From Ramlibacter humi (lineage in GTDB: Bacteria; Pseudomonadota; Gammaproteobacteria; Burkholderiales; Burkholderiaceae_C): a DNA stretch of 64,000 nt. The stretch is taken from NCBI RefSeq assembly GCF_004681975.1, contig NZ_SMLK01000001.1, forward strand, positions 868,001 through 932,000, read 5' to 3'. Both the position numbers and the translations under genes were made by a program. The notes beneath the pieces were generated by a model. The model was not told the origin of the DNA, made no database searches, and saw only the letters and a program-made list of their open reading frames with translations. This document shows, in pieces, positions 1-8,129 of this stretch; position 1 is the stretch's first letter; each line of letters begins with the position of its first letter.

Positions 1-741
1 GCGTTCAACGCGCTGCTTCTCTTCGGCGCGGCCGTGTTCATCGTGTACGAGGCGTACCGGCGCCTGAAGCAGCCGCCGGACCTGGAGCCCGCCGGCATGC
101 TGGCGATCGCCATCATCGGGCTGCTGGTGAACGTCGCCGCGATGAAGGTCCTGGCCTCGGGCCGCGACGAGAGCCTGAACGTGAAGGGAGCCTACCTGGA
201 AGTCTGGAGCGACATGCTCGGCTCCCTGGGGGTCATTCTCGGCGCCGTGATCATCAAGGTCACCGGATACGACTGGGTCGACTCGGTGGTGGCCGTCCTC
301 ATCGGCCTCTGGGTGCTGCCGAGGACGTGGTCGCTGCTGAGGTCCAGCGTGAACATCCTCCTCGAGGGGGTCCCCGAGGACGTGGACCTGGAAGCCGTGC
401 GCGACACCCTGCTTGCCGTCCCGGGTGTCCGCAGCATCCATGACCTGCACATCTGGGCCCTCACCAGCGGCAAGGTGAGCCTGACGGTTCACGTGGTCAA
501 CGATGAAACCGTCGGCGCGGAAAAGAGCATCCTCCCCGAGATCCGCAGGCAGCTCGCCGGCCGGTTCGGCATCACGCACGTCACGGTCCAGTGCGAGCAC
601 GAGCCTTGCCACCAGTCCGACGAGGACACGGCGGAACACTTCAGGACGGCGGAGCAGGTGTTCCGCACGGATGCCGGCTGGCGGCCGAAGATCCGGCCCG
701 CTACCGATGCGCCGCCAGAAGCACCCCGCCGGCGCCGATGA
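1..741 (+). CDS. CDF-family cation efflux transporter (5' end outside window)
   Basis: This is the C-terminal part of a cation diffusion facilitator, an inner-membrane divalent-metal/proton antiporter. The frame is open from base 1, so the true start lies upstream of the window. Visible are the later membrane helices, including the segment EVWSDMLGSLGVILGAV. The usual HxxxD metal site of that helix here reads ExxxD, a variant also met in the family. A cytoplasmic ferredoxin-like domain follows (around VPGVRSIHDLHIWALTSGK), then a Cys/His-bearing tail (QCEHEPCH). The gene ends in a convergent 41-base overlap with the minus-strand LysE-type gene. The metal cannot be named from this fragment. 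Confidence 0.85.
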   Translation, partial: AFNALLLFGAAVFIVYEAYRRLKQPPDLEPAGMLAIAIIGLLVNVAAMKVLASGRDESLNVKGAYLEVWSDMLGSLGVILGAVIIKVTGYDWVDSVVAVLIGLWVLPRTWSLLRSSVNILLEGVPEDVDLEAVRDTLLAVPGVRSIHDLHIWALTSGKVSLTVHVVNDETVGAEKSILPEIRRQLAGRFGITHVTVQCEHEPCHQSDEDTAEHFRTAEQVFRTDAGWRPKIRPATDAPPEAPRRRR

Positions 742-1324
742 AGAACCCGCCGGTCGCCTTGTTCAGCCTCTGCGCGCCTTTGCGGCTGGTGATGACGCGC
801 CGCAGCTGGCGGCCGCCGAGGCCGTACACCAGCGACGACACGAACTCCGCCGCCAGGTAGGTGGCGCCCAGCACCAGGAACTGGTGTGCGGCCGGCTGCG
901 CCGCATCGATGAACTGCGGAAAGATCGCGGCGAACAGCAGGACGGCCTTGGGATTGCTGATGCCCAGCAGGAATTCCTGCAGCACCAGGCTGCGCATGGG
1001 GCGCACCGGCGCCGCGGCCGCTTCGGCCTGCTCGTCGAGGCCCAGGCTGTCCTTGCTGCGCCAGGCGCGCAGGCCCAGCCAGAAGAGGTAGACCGCGCCG
1101 ATCCACTTCAGGACGTTGAACGCCGTCTCGGACGCCAGCAGCATCGCGCCCAGGCCGATGGCGGAGATGGCGAGGAAGATCGCGAAGGCGACCACGCGCC
1201 CGATCGTGCCGACCAAGGCCGCGACCACACCCTGGCGGATGCCGTTGTTCAGCGCGCAGAAGTTGTTCGGCCCCGGCGCCAGCGCCATCAGCACCGCGAC
1301 GGGAAAGAAGAGCAAGGGATCCAT
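701..1324 (-). CDS. LysE/RhtB-family amino-acid exporter
   Basis: Predicted inner-membrane exporter of about 207 residues for amino acids or related small molecules. The N-terminus MDPLLFFPVAVLMALAPGPN carries the family hallmark APGPN in the first helix, and further hydrophobic segments follow, as expected for this six-helix family. I chose the ATG at 1324 because the product then begins directly with the first helix; an upstream in-frame ATG at 1369 would add an implausible charged leader. The 3' end overlaps the convergent CDF gene. The substrate is not evident. Confidence 0.85.
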   Translation of the reverse strand: MDPLLFFPVAVLMALAPGPNNFCALNNGIRQGVVAALVGTIGRVVAFAIFLAISAIGLGAMLLASETAFNVLKWIGAVYLFWLGLRAWRSKDSLGLDEQAEAAAAPVRPMRSLVLQEFLLGISNPKAVLLFAAIFPQFIDAAQPAAHQFLVLGATYLAAEFVSSLVYGLGGRQLRRVITSRKGAQRLNKATGGFFIGAGGVLLAAHR

Positions 1325-1419
1325 GGTCCAGGCTTCCGTGTGAGCGGCCATCTTAGTCCGGCGTCGCATGGCGCTTGCTCATGCGAACCCGGCAACACGC
1401 ATGCGACACTCGCACCGGC

Positions 1420-2656
1420 ATGACCCACACCCGGCCGCTGAATCCGCTTTCCATCGCACTCGCCGGCCTCGTCTCCCTCGGTGTCGCGATGGGCATCGGC
1501 CGCTTCGCGTTCACTCCGCTGCTCCCGATGATGCTGGCCGAACGCTCGGTCGACCTCACGGGCGCCAGCCTGCTCGCCAGCGCGAACTACCTGGGCTACC
1601 TGCTGGGCGCGGTGGCGTGCACGTTCCAGCCGTGGATCTGGCGGCATTTCGGCTGGGCGAGCGCGGTCAACGGGCCGAAGCTGGTGCGCGGCGGCCTGAT
1701 CGCCACGGTGCTGCTCACGCTGGGCATGGCGCTGCACGTGCCGGGCGCCTGGGTGCTGCTGCGGTTCGCGGCGGGCGTGGCCAGTGCGGTGGTCTTCCTC
1801 TACACATCGGGCTTTTGCCTCGAGCAGCTGGCGCGCCGAGGCGTGCCCGCGATGGGCGCGCTGATCTACGTGGGTCCGGGGCTGGGCATCGTCGCTTCGG
1901 GGTTGGCCGCCACCCTGCTGGTGCAGATGCACGCGCCGGCCTCGATGGGCTGGCTCACGTTCGGGGTGCTGGCCGCGCTGCTGATGTCCGCGGTGTGGCG
2001 TGTCTTCGATTCGCGTCGCGGCATCGCCGCGCCGGCTGCGGGCCATGCGACCGCCGGACCCGCGGCGCCGTCCACGGACGCGGGCAACGGCGAGATGGCC
2101 CTGCTCACGGTGGCGTACGGCCTGGCGGGCATCGGCTACATCATCACGGCCACCTTCCTGCCCGTGATCGCGCGGCAGGCCCTGCCCGGCTCGCACTGGC
2201 TGGACCTGTTCTGGCCGCTGTTCGGCGTGGGCGTGATGCTGGGCGCCATCGGCGCTTCGCGGCTCAGCCCGCACGGCGACCTGCGGCTGCGCCTGGCGGC
2301 CTGCTACCTGGTGCAGGCGGTGGGCGTGGCGGCCAGCCTGGTCAGCCCCACGCTGGCCGGTTTCGCGGCGGGCAGCCTGCTGCTGGGGCTGCCCTTCACC
2401 GCCATCACCTTCTTCGCGATGCAGGAGGTGCGCCGCGTGCGGCCGCTGCAGGCCACCAGCTTCATGGGCCTGCTCACCGCCGCCTACGGCCTGGGGCCAG
2501 ATCGCGGGGCCGCCGCTGGCCGCGTGGCTGGTGGCGCGCAGCGCCAGCGCGGCGCACGGGTTCGGCGTGTCGTTGTGGATCGCCGCCGGCCTGCTGCTGG
2601 CAGGCGCGTTGCTGTACGTCGCCATCGCGCGCCGGTATCCCGCGCCCGCGCGCTGA
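1420..2656 (+). pseudogene. YbfB/YjiJ-type MFS transporter, single-base frameshift
   Basis: Major-facilitator transporter of the YbfB/YjiJ type. The start MTHTRPLNPLSIALAGLVSL and the motif MGIGRFAFTPLLPMM are typical. The reading frame is normal up to TAAYGLG near 2490. There a run of four G (2493-2496) shifts it into a frame giving an arginine-rich nonsense tail to 2808. Removing one G restores LGQIAGPPLAAWLVARSASA and a final pair of hydrophobic segments ending with TGA at 2654-2656, the family's normal C-terminus. So either the gene is recently inactivated (last helices lost) or the base is a sequencing error in a G run. It lies divergently next to the LysE-type gene. Confidence 0.8.
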
Positions 2657-2668
2657 GCCCAGGCCGGG

Positions 2669-2998
2669 CTACCACCCCAACCCGAACCGCAACGCCAGCA
2701 TCACGCCGGTGCCGCAGACGATGGTCCACAGCAGGCTGCGGCGCCACGCGTAGAACGCCAGCCCCGCCAGCGCGCCGAAGACGCGTGCGTCCTGCCAGGT
2801 GTGGATGAGGTGGCCCTGCGTCATCACCAGCTCGGGCGCCACCACCGCCGACAGCGCCGCGACGGGCGCGTAGTTCAGGCCTTCGCGCAGCCAGCGCGGC
2901 ATCGGCAGCTCGCCCCTGGGCAGCAGGAAGAACGCGCGGCACACCAGCGTGACCATGGCCATGCCCAGCGTGGTGAAGAAGATCTCCCAGCCGCTCAT
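2669..2998 (-). CDS. azlD: AzlD-family branched-chain amino-acid exporter subunit
   Basis: Small (109 aa) hydrophobic protein with about four membrane segments, starting MSGWEIFFTTLGMAMVTLVC and containing the conserved region LPRWL/ALSAVVAPEL. AzlD is the small subunit that partners AzlC in exporting branched-chain amino acids. Its ATG overlaps the azlC stop in an ATGA arrangement (2995-2998), so the two are translationally coupled. The family identity is clear; the actual substrate here is inferred. Confidence 0.85.
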   Translation of the reverse strand: MSGWEIFFTTLGMAMVTLVCRAFFLLPRGELPMPRWLREGLNYAPVAALSAVVAPELVMTQGHLIHTWQDARVFGALAGLAFYAWRRSLLWTIVCGTGVMLALRFGLGW

Positions 2999-3738
2999 GC
3001 TTCCCCCTCGCCGCGCAGTGACCGCGCATGCCGGGCCAGCACGCCGAAGGCGATGGCCGCCGCGATGGCCACCACGATGTTCAGGCGCAGCGGCAGCGCA
3101 TACGCCGCAACGGCGGCGCAAGCGGCGACCAGCGCCGCCACGCTGGCGGAAGGACTGCGCAGCTGCGTGCACGTCAGCGCCAGCAGCGCCATCGTCCCGG
3201 CGAAGCCCAGGCCCCACGAAGGCGGGATGGCGTGGCCCGCGAAGATGCCGGTGACGATGGCCACCTGCCACGTGCCGTACGTGATGAACGATCCGCCGAG
3301 GAAGTAGTCCACATGGTCCTGTCCGTGCGCGGGCTTCGGGAAGCGGTGGATGAACAGAGCGAAGCTGGTGTCGCCCATGAGGTAGCTCAGCAGGATGCGG
3401 CGGCCGCGCGGCAAGTGCTCGAAGTACGGCCGGTAGTGGAAGCTGAAGGCCATGAACCGCAGGCACACGCACAGCGTCGTGGCCCACACCACCCAGATGG
3501 GCGCGTCGGCCGCGATCAGCGGCAGCGCCGCGATCTGCGCCGAGCCCGCGTACACCAGCAGCGACATCAGGACGGCCAGCGGCACGCCCATGTCGCTCTT
3601 GGCCATCGCCACGCCGGCAACCACGCCCCAGGCCACGATGCCCAGGGACATGGGCGCGGCGTCGAGCAAGCCTCGCCGGAACATGGGGCGGCGCACCATG
3701 GCGCCGAACTCCGCGCGAAACGCTGCGATGGTGGACAT
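2995..3738 (-). CDS. azlC: AzlC-family branched-chain amino-acid permease
   Basis: Large subunit (247 aa) of an AzlCD-type exporter, with multiple membrane helices. The sequence RRGLLDAAPMSLGIVAWGVVAG near the N-terminus and the following GSAQIAALPLI and LCLRFMAFS-like stretches are characteristic. The ATG at 3738 is preferred over the one at 3780. It begins next to the first conserved segment and has GAGGGAG upstream, though at a rather long spacing. azlD follows with a 4-base overlap. Family identity is firm, substrate inferred. Confidence 0.87.
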   Translation of the reverse strand: MSTIAAFRAEFGAMVRRPMFRRGLLDAAPMSLGIVAWGVVAGVAMAKSDMGVPLAVLMSLLVYAGSAQIAALPLIAADAPIWVVWATTLCVCLRFMAFSFHYRPYFEHLPRGRRILLSYLMGDTSFALFIHRFPKPAHGQDHVDYFLGGSFITYGTWQVAIVTGIFAGHAIPPSWGLGFAGTMALLALTCTQLRSPSASVAALVAACAAVAAYALPLRLNIVVAIAAAIAFGVLARHARSLRGEGEA

Positions 3739-3861
3739 CAGAGACTGCTGCTCCCTCTTGCAGCAGGCATTGTCCGGCATCGATCACCGCGAAAGCCGGA
3801 CTTTTTGCAGCGCCGGCGCGATCACGCCAACGCCGCAACGCGCGGCACGACTACGGAGGTT

Positions 3862-4047
3862 CTACTGCCGCGGCTGCATGGGGAACCCCGCCGGCTCCAT
3901 CGCCTGCGCTTGCGCCGCGATGCTGCCGAAATACAGCTCGTGCAGCAGCATGGAATTGGTGGCGATCAGCTCCTCGCGCTTCAGGCCGTTCCAGGCGTAG
4001 CCGGGCGCGCCCACGGGGTCGAGCCGCGCCAGGTCGATCAGCCGCGC
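3862..4047 (-). pseudogene. Remnant of a ChrC-like Fe/Mn superoxide dismutase
   Basis: Directly downstream of the chromate transporter, in another frame, a stretch of about 60 codons reads LIDLARLDPVGAPGYAWNGL then KREELIATNSMLLHELYFGS and MEPAGF, ending at TAG 3862. This matches, from memory, the internal helix-rich part of the Fe/Mn superoxide dismutases (ChrC/SodM type) often encoded beside chrA. There is no plausible start codon, the N-terminal metal-binding part is missing and the C-terminal two thirds are gone. I read it as the relic of a deleted gene; the homology should be confirmed by search. Confidence 0.6.
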
Positions 4048-5192
4048 ATGAGCGGATAGACGGCCAGCCCGATCAGCGCGGCGGCCAGCACGACCACCGG
4101 CTCCTGCACCTTCTTGAACCGCCAGAGCACCAGCGCCGTCGCCGCCGCGAGCGCCGCGGTGAACCAGTCGGTGATGGATCGCTGCGCGATGACGATCACC
4201 GCACCCGTGATGGCGCCGATGGCCGCCGCGGTGACGCCGTCGACGAAAGCCGCGATCGCAGGCCGCTTGCCGTGGCGCTTGAACCAGGGGGCGGGCAGGA
4301 TCGTGAGCAAATAGCAGGGAAGGAAAGTCGCGGCGGCGGCCGCCACGGCGCCCCAGAAGCCGGCGACCAGGTAACCGATGAAGCCGGTGGTGATGACGAC
4401 GGGCCCGGGCGTGATCATCGCCACCGCCACCGCATCGACGAACTGCCTGTCGGTCAGCCAGCCGTACTCCTTCACGACGCCGCCATAGAGGAACGGCACG
4501 ATGGCCAGCCCGCTGCCGAAGACGAAGGTGCCCGCGTATGCGAAGTAGGCGCCGATCTGCGCGAGCCGGTGCCAGTCCACCGCCTGCAGCGAGAACGCTG
4601 CGGCCAGCGGCGCGGCGGCCGCCTGCATCGTGCCGGCCGAGCCGAACTTCGGTGGCGCCCGCACCAGCCACACCAGCACGCCCGCGCCGAGGAACAGCCA
4701 GAGTTCCTCGGACTGCGTGACAACCGTGGTCACGGCGCTGGCCAGGAAGATGGCCCACAGCAGCTTGTCGGTGCCGATGTTCTTGCTGGTGAGCTTCCAG
4801 GCGCTCATCGCGATGATGCCCACCACGCAGGCGCCGACGCCGTAGAAGACGGCTTGCATCCAGGCGAGGCCGCCGTACGTCCGGTACAGCGCTCCCAGCA
4901 CGACCACCATGACGAACGACGGCAGCACGAAGGCGACGCCGGCCAGCGTGGCGCCGCGCACGCGGTAGTGCACGTAACCGAGGTAGATCGCCAGCTGCGC
5001 GGCCAGCGGGCCGGGCATCAGCTGGGCGATGACCATGCCCTCCTTGTAGTCGGACTCGGCGAGCCACTGCCGGCGCTCCACCAGGTCGCGGTACATGAAG
5101 CCGACCAGCGCCACCGGGCCGCCGAAGCCCCAGGTGCCCAGGCCGAGCATGTACTTCACCAGCTGCCAGAGCGTGTAAGGCGGCGCGTTCAT
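4038..5192 (-). CDS. chrA: Chromate transporter (CHR family, two-domain)
   Basis: Inner-membrane chromate-efflux family protein of 384 aa, the length of the long two-domain type. Both halves are visible. The first has GLGTWGFGGPVALVGFMYRD and QLMPGPLAAQLAIYLGY. The second repeats the pattern as FGSGLAIVPFLYGGVV and AMITPGPVVITTGFIGYLVA. ATG 5192 gives the normal N-terminus MNAPPYTLWQLVKYMLGLGT; the longer frame to 5390 adds low-complexity sequence. The superoxide-dismutase remnant downstream suggests this was once a chrAC-type resistance unit. Chromate as substrate is inferred from the family. Confidence 0.88.
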   Translation of the reverse strand: MNAPPYTLWQLVKYMLGLGTWGFGGPVALVGFMYRDLVERRQWLAESDYKEGMVIAQLMPGPLAAQLAIYLGYVHYRVRGATLAGVAFVLPSFVMVVVLGALYRTYGGLAWMQAVFYGVGACVVGIIAMSAWKLTSKNIGTDKLLWAIFLASAVTTVVTQSEELWLFLGAGVLVWLVRAPPKFGSAGTMQAAAAPLAAAFSLQAVDWHRLAQIGAYFAYAGTFVFGSGLAIVPFLYGGVVKEYGWLTDRQFVDAVAVAMITPGPVVITTGFIGYLVAGFWGAVAAAAATFLPCYLLTILPAPWFKRHGKRPAIAAFVDGVTAAAIGAITGAVIVIAQRSITDWFTAALAAATALVLWRFKKVQEPVVVLAAALIGLAVYPLMRG

Positions 5193-5411
5193 GCGGCTGC
5201 TCCGGAGGGGTTCCGGTTGACGTGCGGCGAAACGGAGGTGGAAAAAGCGGGAATCAAGTGCGCTCCCAACTGGGCCGGGCCCATGATCAGGAGCAGAACT
5301 TGGAGGCGGGGCGCCTCTTGAAGGGCGGGGAGTCTGCTCGGGTCCCCGCGAGCCGCGAAGTATAGGGGCTGGTTCCGCGCGCGCAAGCACGGATTCAACC
5401 CCGTCGTTCGA

Positions 5412-6350
5412 TCACGCTGCCTGCGCGACAGCGGCCCCCGGCACCGCCAGCACGTTGCGCGCCGCGCCCACGCCCATGTTGACGTAGGCATCCCCGGTCA
5501 CGCCGCCGATGTGCGGGCTGAGGACGATGTTGGGCTCACCGTGGAATGGATGCCCGGCCGTCATCGGTTCCACCGCGAAGCTGTCCAGGCCGGCGGCGGC
5601 CACCTGGCCGCAGCGCACTGCCTCCAGCAGCGCCGCTTCGTCGACCAGCCCGCCCCGCGCGGTGTTCACCAGGAGCACGCCGCGCTTGCACGACTGCAGC
5701 ACCTGCGCGTTGATCAGGCCGCGGTTGTCCGCCGTCAGTGGGCAGTGCAGCGAGATGGCATCGCACTCCCGCCACAGCGTGGGCAGGTCGGCGCGCTGGA
5801 TGTACGCGGGCAGCTCGCCGGCGAACGGGTCGTGGCCCAGCACCTTCATGCCCATCGCGTCGCACATGCGCGCGAAACGCTGGCCGATGGCGCCCAGGCC
5901 CACCAGTCCGATGGTGCGGCCGTGCAGCTCGATACTCTTGTGCGTGGCCTTGTCCCAGTGGCCGGCGTGCATGCGCTCGTTCAGCTTCACCACGGACTTG
6001 GCGCAAGCCAGCAGCAGCGCCATCGCCTGTTCGGCGACTGCCGCGGCATTGGCGCCGGCGGCGGCTTTCACCTCGATGCCGCGCGCCTTCGCGGCGGCCT
6101 TGTCGATGGTGTCGGTGCCGCTGCCGTGCTTGGAGATCACGCGCAGCGAGGGCGCGGCGTCCATGACCGCGGCACCGACGGCGCCGTAGCGCACGATGAT
6201 CGCCACGGGGTCGTGCTGCCTGCACAGCGCGACGAGATCCGGCTCCGTCGGCGTCTTGCCGGCGAACACGATCTCGAAGTCACGCAGCAGTTCCAGCGCC
6301 TGCGGCGCCAGGTCGGCGCCCGTGACCAGGATGGCGCGGCGAGCCGTCAC
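5412..6350 (-). CDS. D-isomer-specific 2-hydroxyacid dehydrogenase
   Basis: NAD(P)-dependent dehydrogenase of 312 aa, resembling phosphoglycerate dehydrogenase (SerA-like) in its catalytic and nucleotide-binding parts but lacking ACT domains. The Rossmann motif GLVGLGAIGQRFA spans about residues 148-160. The catalytic triad is visible as Arg232 (NTARGGLVDE), Glu261 (SFAVEPM) and His280 (LSPHIGGVT). The start is GTG 6350, overlapping the stop of the upstream aldolase-like gene as GTGA. It is the last gene of the Bug receptor/RraA-like operon, so it probably oxidises or reduces a 2-hydroxy/2-keto acid made in that pathway. The substrate is not deducible. Confidence 0.85.
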   Translation of the reverse strand: MTARRAILVTGADLAPQALELLRDFEIVFAGKTPTEPDLVALCRQHDPVAIIVRYGAVGAAVMDAAPSLRVISKHGSGTDTIDKAAAKARGIEVKAAAGANAAAVAEQAMALLLACAKSVVKLNERMHAGHWDKATHKSIELHGRTIGLVGLGAIGQRFARMCDAMGMKVLGHDPFAGELPAYIQRADLPTLWRECDAISLHCPLTADNRGLINAQVLQSCKRGVLLVNTARGGLVDEAALLEAVRCGQVAAAGLDSFAVEPMTAGHPFHGEPNIVLSPHIGGVTGDAYVNMGVGAARNVLAVPGAAVAQAA

Positions 6351-7027
6351 AGGCTCTCCCCCTGCTTCAGCACGCCGGCGGTGCGCAGCGCGGCGTCCAG
6401 CCACGACGCACTGGTGTTGCCCTTCTTGATCTCGGCGATGCGCGCGGCTTCGTCCACGACCTTCTTGCGCGCCAGCGGCAGCAGGCTTTCCACGCGCTCG
6501 CGCTCGATGACCACCACGCCGTCGGCGTCGGCCACCACCAGGTCGCCCGAGCGCACCGTCACGCCGCCGCAGGCGATCGGGTGCCCGATGCGGCCCGGCA
6601 CGTTCTTGGTCGGGCCGTTGGGGTTGCTGCCGAAGGCGAAGACGGGGAAGTCCATCTCGTCGATCTCCAGCGTGTCGCGCACAGCGCCGTCGATCACCAC
6701 GCCGGCGATGCCCAGCTGCTGGCACGCGGTCATCATGATGGTGCCCATCAGCGCGGCGGTCTGGTCGGCCTTGCCGTCGATCACCAGCACGTCGCCCGGT
6801 TTGGCCATCGCGATGGCGGCGTGGATCATCAGGTTGTCGCCGGGGCGCACGTCCACCGTCAGCGCGGTGCCCACGGCCTTCATGCGCGGGCGCAGCGCCG
6901 CGATGCGGCCATGCAGCGCGCCGCGGCGGCCGTTGACGTCGGCCAGGATGGCGGCCTGAAATTCGGCCGCCTGCTTCACCAGCGCCGCGGGCACGCGATC
7001 GAAGTCGCGCAGGATGTCGTTGCTCAT
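6347..7027 (-). CDS. RraA-family aldolase/decarboxylase-like protein
   Basis: A 226-aa member of the RraA/HMG-aldolase family. Catabolic members cleave 4-hydroxy-4-methyl(carboxy)-2-oxoglutarate-type substrates or decarboxylate oxaloacetate, using a divalent metal. The core DVLVIDGKADQTAALMG and IDGAVRDTLEIDEMDFPVFA are the family's substrate- and metal-binding loops, with the conserved G-x-x-R-D element as DGAVRD. A regulatory RraA role (RNase E inhibitor) is less likely given the operon with a solute receptor and a dehydrogenase. The next gene overlaps by GTGA. Confidence 0.82.
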   Translation of the reverse strand: MSNDILRDFDRVPAALVKQAAEFQAAILADVNGRRGALHGRIAALRPRMKAVGTALTVDVRPGDNLMIHAAIAMAKPGDVLVIDGKADQTAALMGTIMMTACQQLGIAGVVIDGAVRDTLEIDEMDFPVFAFGSNPNGPTKNVPGRIGHPIACGGVTVRSGDLVVADADGVVVIERERVESLLPLARKKVVDEAARIAEIKKGNTSASWLDAALRTAGVLKQGESL

Positions 7028-7049
7028 GTGATGTCCTCGTGCGGGCGCG

Positions 7050-8027
7050 TCAGTCGATCTTGGCGCCCGATTCCTTGACGATCTTTCCCCAGCGGCCGAT
7101 GTCGTCGTGGATCAGCTTGCCGAAAGCGTCCGGCGCACCGGCGGTGACGTCGGCGCCCTGGTCGCCCAGCTTCTTGGCCAGCACCGGGTCTTTCAGGGCC
7201 TTCTGCATGTCGGCGTTCAGCTTGGCGACGATGTCCTTGGGCAGGTTGGCCGGGCCCAGGATGCCGAACCAGGTCACCGCGTCGAAACCCTTGTAGCCGC
7301 TCTCGGCGATGGTGGGCACGTTCGGCAGGTCTTCCACCCGCCTGGACGAAGTGACGGCGATCGGCCGCATCTTGCCGCTCTTGATGTGCGCGATGAGCGT
7401 CGGCACCGACGACACGTACAGCTGCACCTGGCCGCTGATGACGTCGGTGACGCCCTGCGACGCGCCCTTGTACGGGATGTGCGTGAGCTTGATGCCCGCA
7501 GCCTTCTGGAACGATTCGGCCGCCAGGTGCGAAACCGTGCCGTTGCCCGAGCTCGCGTAGTTGATGCTGCCCGGCTTCTCCTTGGAAGCCTTCACCACGT
7601 CGGCCAGCGTCTTGAACGGCGACTCGGCGCTGGCCACGATCACCAGCGGCGAGGTCGCCACCAGGCCCACCGGCGTGAGGTCCTTCACCGGGTCGTACGG
7701 CAGCTTGGGGTACAGCGTCGGGTTGATCGCCAGGTTGCTGGTCTGCCCCATCACCAGCGTGTAGCCGTCGGCGGGCGCCTTGGCCGCCGCGTCGACGCCG
7801 AGGTTGCCGCCAGAGCCGGGCTTGTTGTCGATGACGAAGTTGTAGCCGGACGACTGCATCTTGTTGGCCAGCTCGCGCGCGATGATGTCCGTGCCGCCGC
7901 CCGCGGGGAACGGCACCACCAGGCGGATCGGCTTGGCGGGCCAGCCTTGCGCGAAGGCGGCGGTGACGGTGGCGGCGGCCAGCGAGGCGGCGGCGGCGGC
8001 GATCGCCGCGCGGCGGGAAATCTGCAT
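7050..8027 (-). CDS. Bug/TctC-family periplasmic solute-binding receptor
   Basis: Extracytoplasmic receptor of 325 aa. The signal peptide (residues 1-26, ending TAAFA) has a twin arginine (SRRA) and an alanine-rich core. The mature part begins QGWPAKPIRLVVPFPAGGGT, the classic Bug signature, and ends GKIVKESGAKID. Bug receptors bind carboxylates and are greatly expanded in Burkholderiales, often without their own transporter genes, as here. It is first in the operon with the RraA-like and dehydrogenase genes. A good promoter (8070-8098) and a candidate operator (8043-8060) lie in front, and AGGAGA precedes the ATG. Confidence 0.9.
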   Translation of the reverse strand: MQISRRAAIAAAAASLAAATVTAAFAQGWPAKPIRLVVPFPAGGGTDIIARELANKMQSSGYNFVIDNKPGSGGNLGVDAAAKAPADGYTLVMGQTSNLAINPTLYPKLPYDPVKDLTPVGLVATSPLVIVASAESPFKTLADVVKASKEKPGSINYASSGNGTVSHLAAESFQKAAGIKLTHIPYKGASQGVTDVISGQVQLYVSSVPTLIAHIKSGKMRPIAVTSSRRVEDLPNVPTIAESGYKGFDAVTWFGILGPANLPKDIVAKLNADMQKALKDPVLAKKLGDQGADVTAGAPDAFGKLIHDDIGRWGKIVKESGAKID

Positions 8028-8042
8028 GCTTGTCTCCTGGAT

Positions 8043-8060
8043 GGGGACGTGAATGTCCCC
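8043..8060. promoter_or_regulatory. Candidate operator, perfect inverted repeat
   Basis: GGGGAC-N6-GTCCCC is an exact 6+6 inverted repeat lying between the predicted -10 of the minus-strand operon and its first gene. This position suits repression, most simply by the divergent IclR-family regulator. The link to that regulator is inference. Confidence 0.4.
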
Positions 8061-8069
8061 TTGCGGAGA

Positions 8070-8098
8070 ACTGTAGGCAGTGGTTGCGCCACGTACAA
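8070..8098 (-). promoter_or_regulatory. Sigma-70-type promoter of the Bug operon
   Basis: On the minus strand TTGTAC (8098-8093) is followed after exactly 17 bases by TACAGT (8075-8070), close to the TTGACA/TATAAT consensus. On the plus strand TACAAT (8094-8099) overlaps it and may serve as the -10 of the IclR gene, so both promoters share the same few bases. Confidence 0.55.
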
Positions 8099-8129
8099 TA
8101 CCGTTTCACACAGCGAACCACGGTGCGTC

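Noticed and set aside
1288-2625. Minus-strand open frame antisense to the MFS gene
   Set aside because: Composition is Gln/His/Arg/Ala low complexity with no conserved motif; the plus strand encodes an evident transporter.
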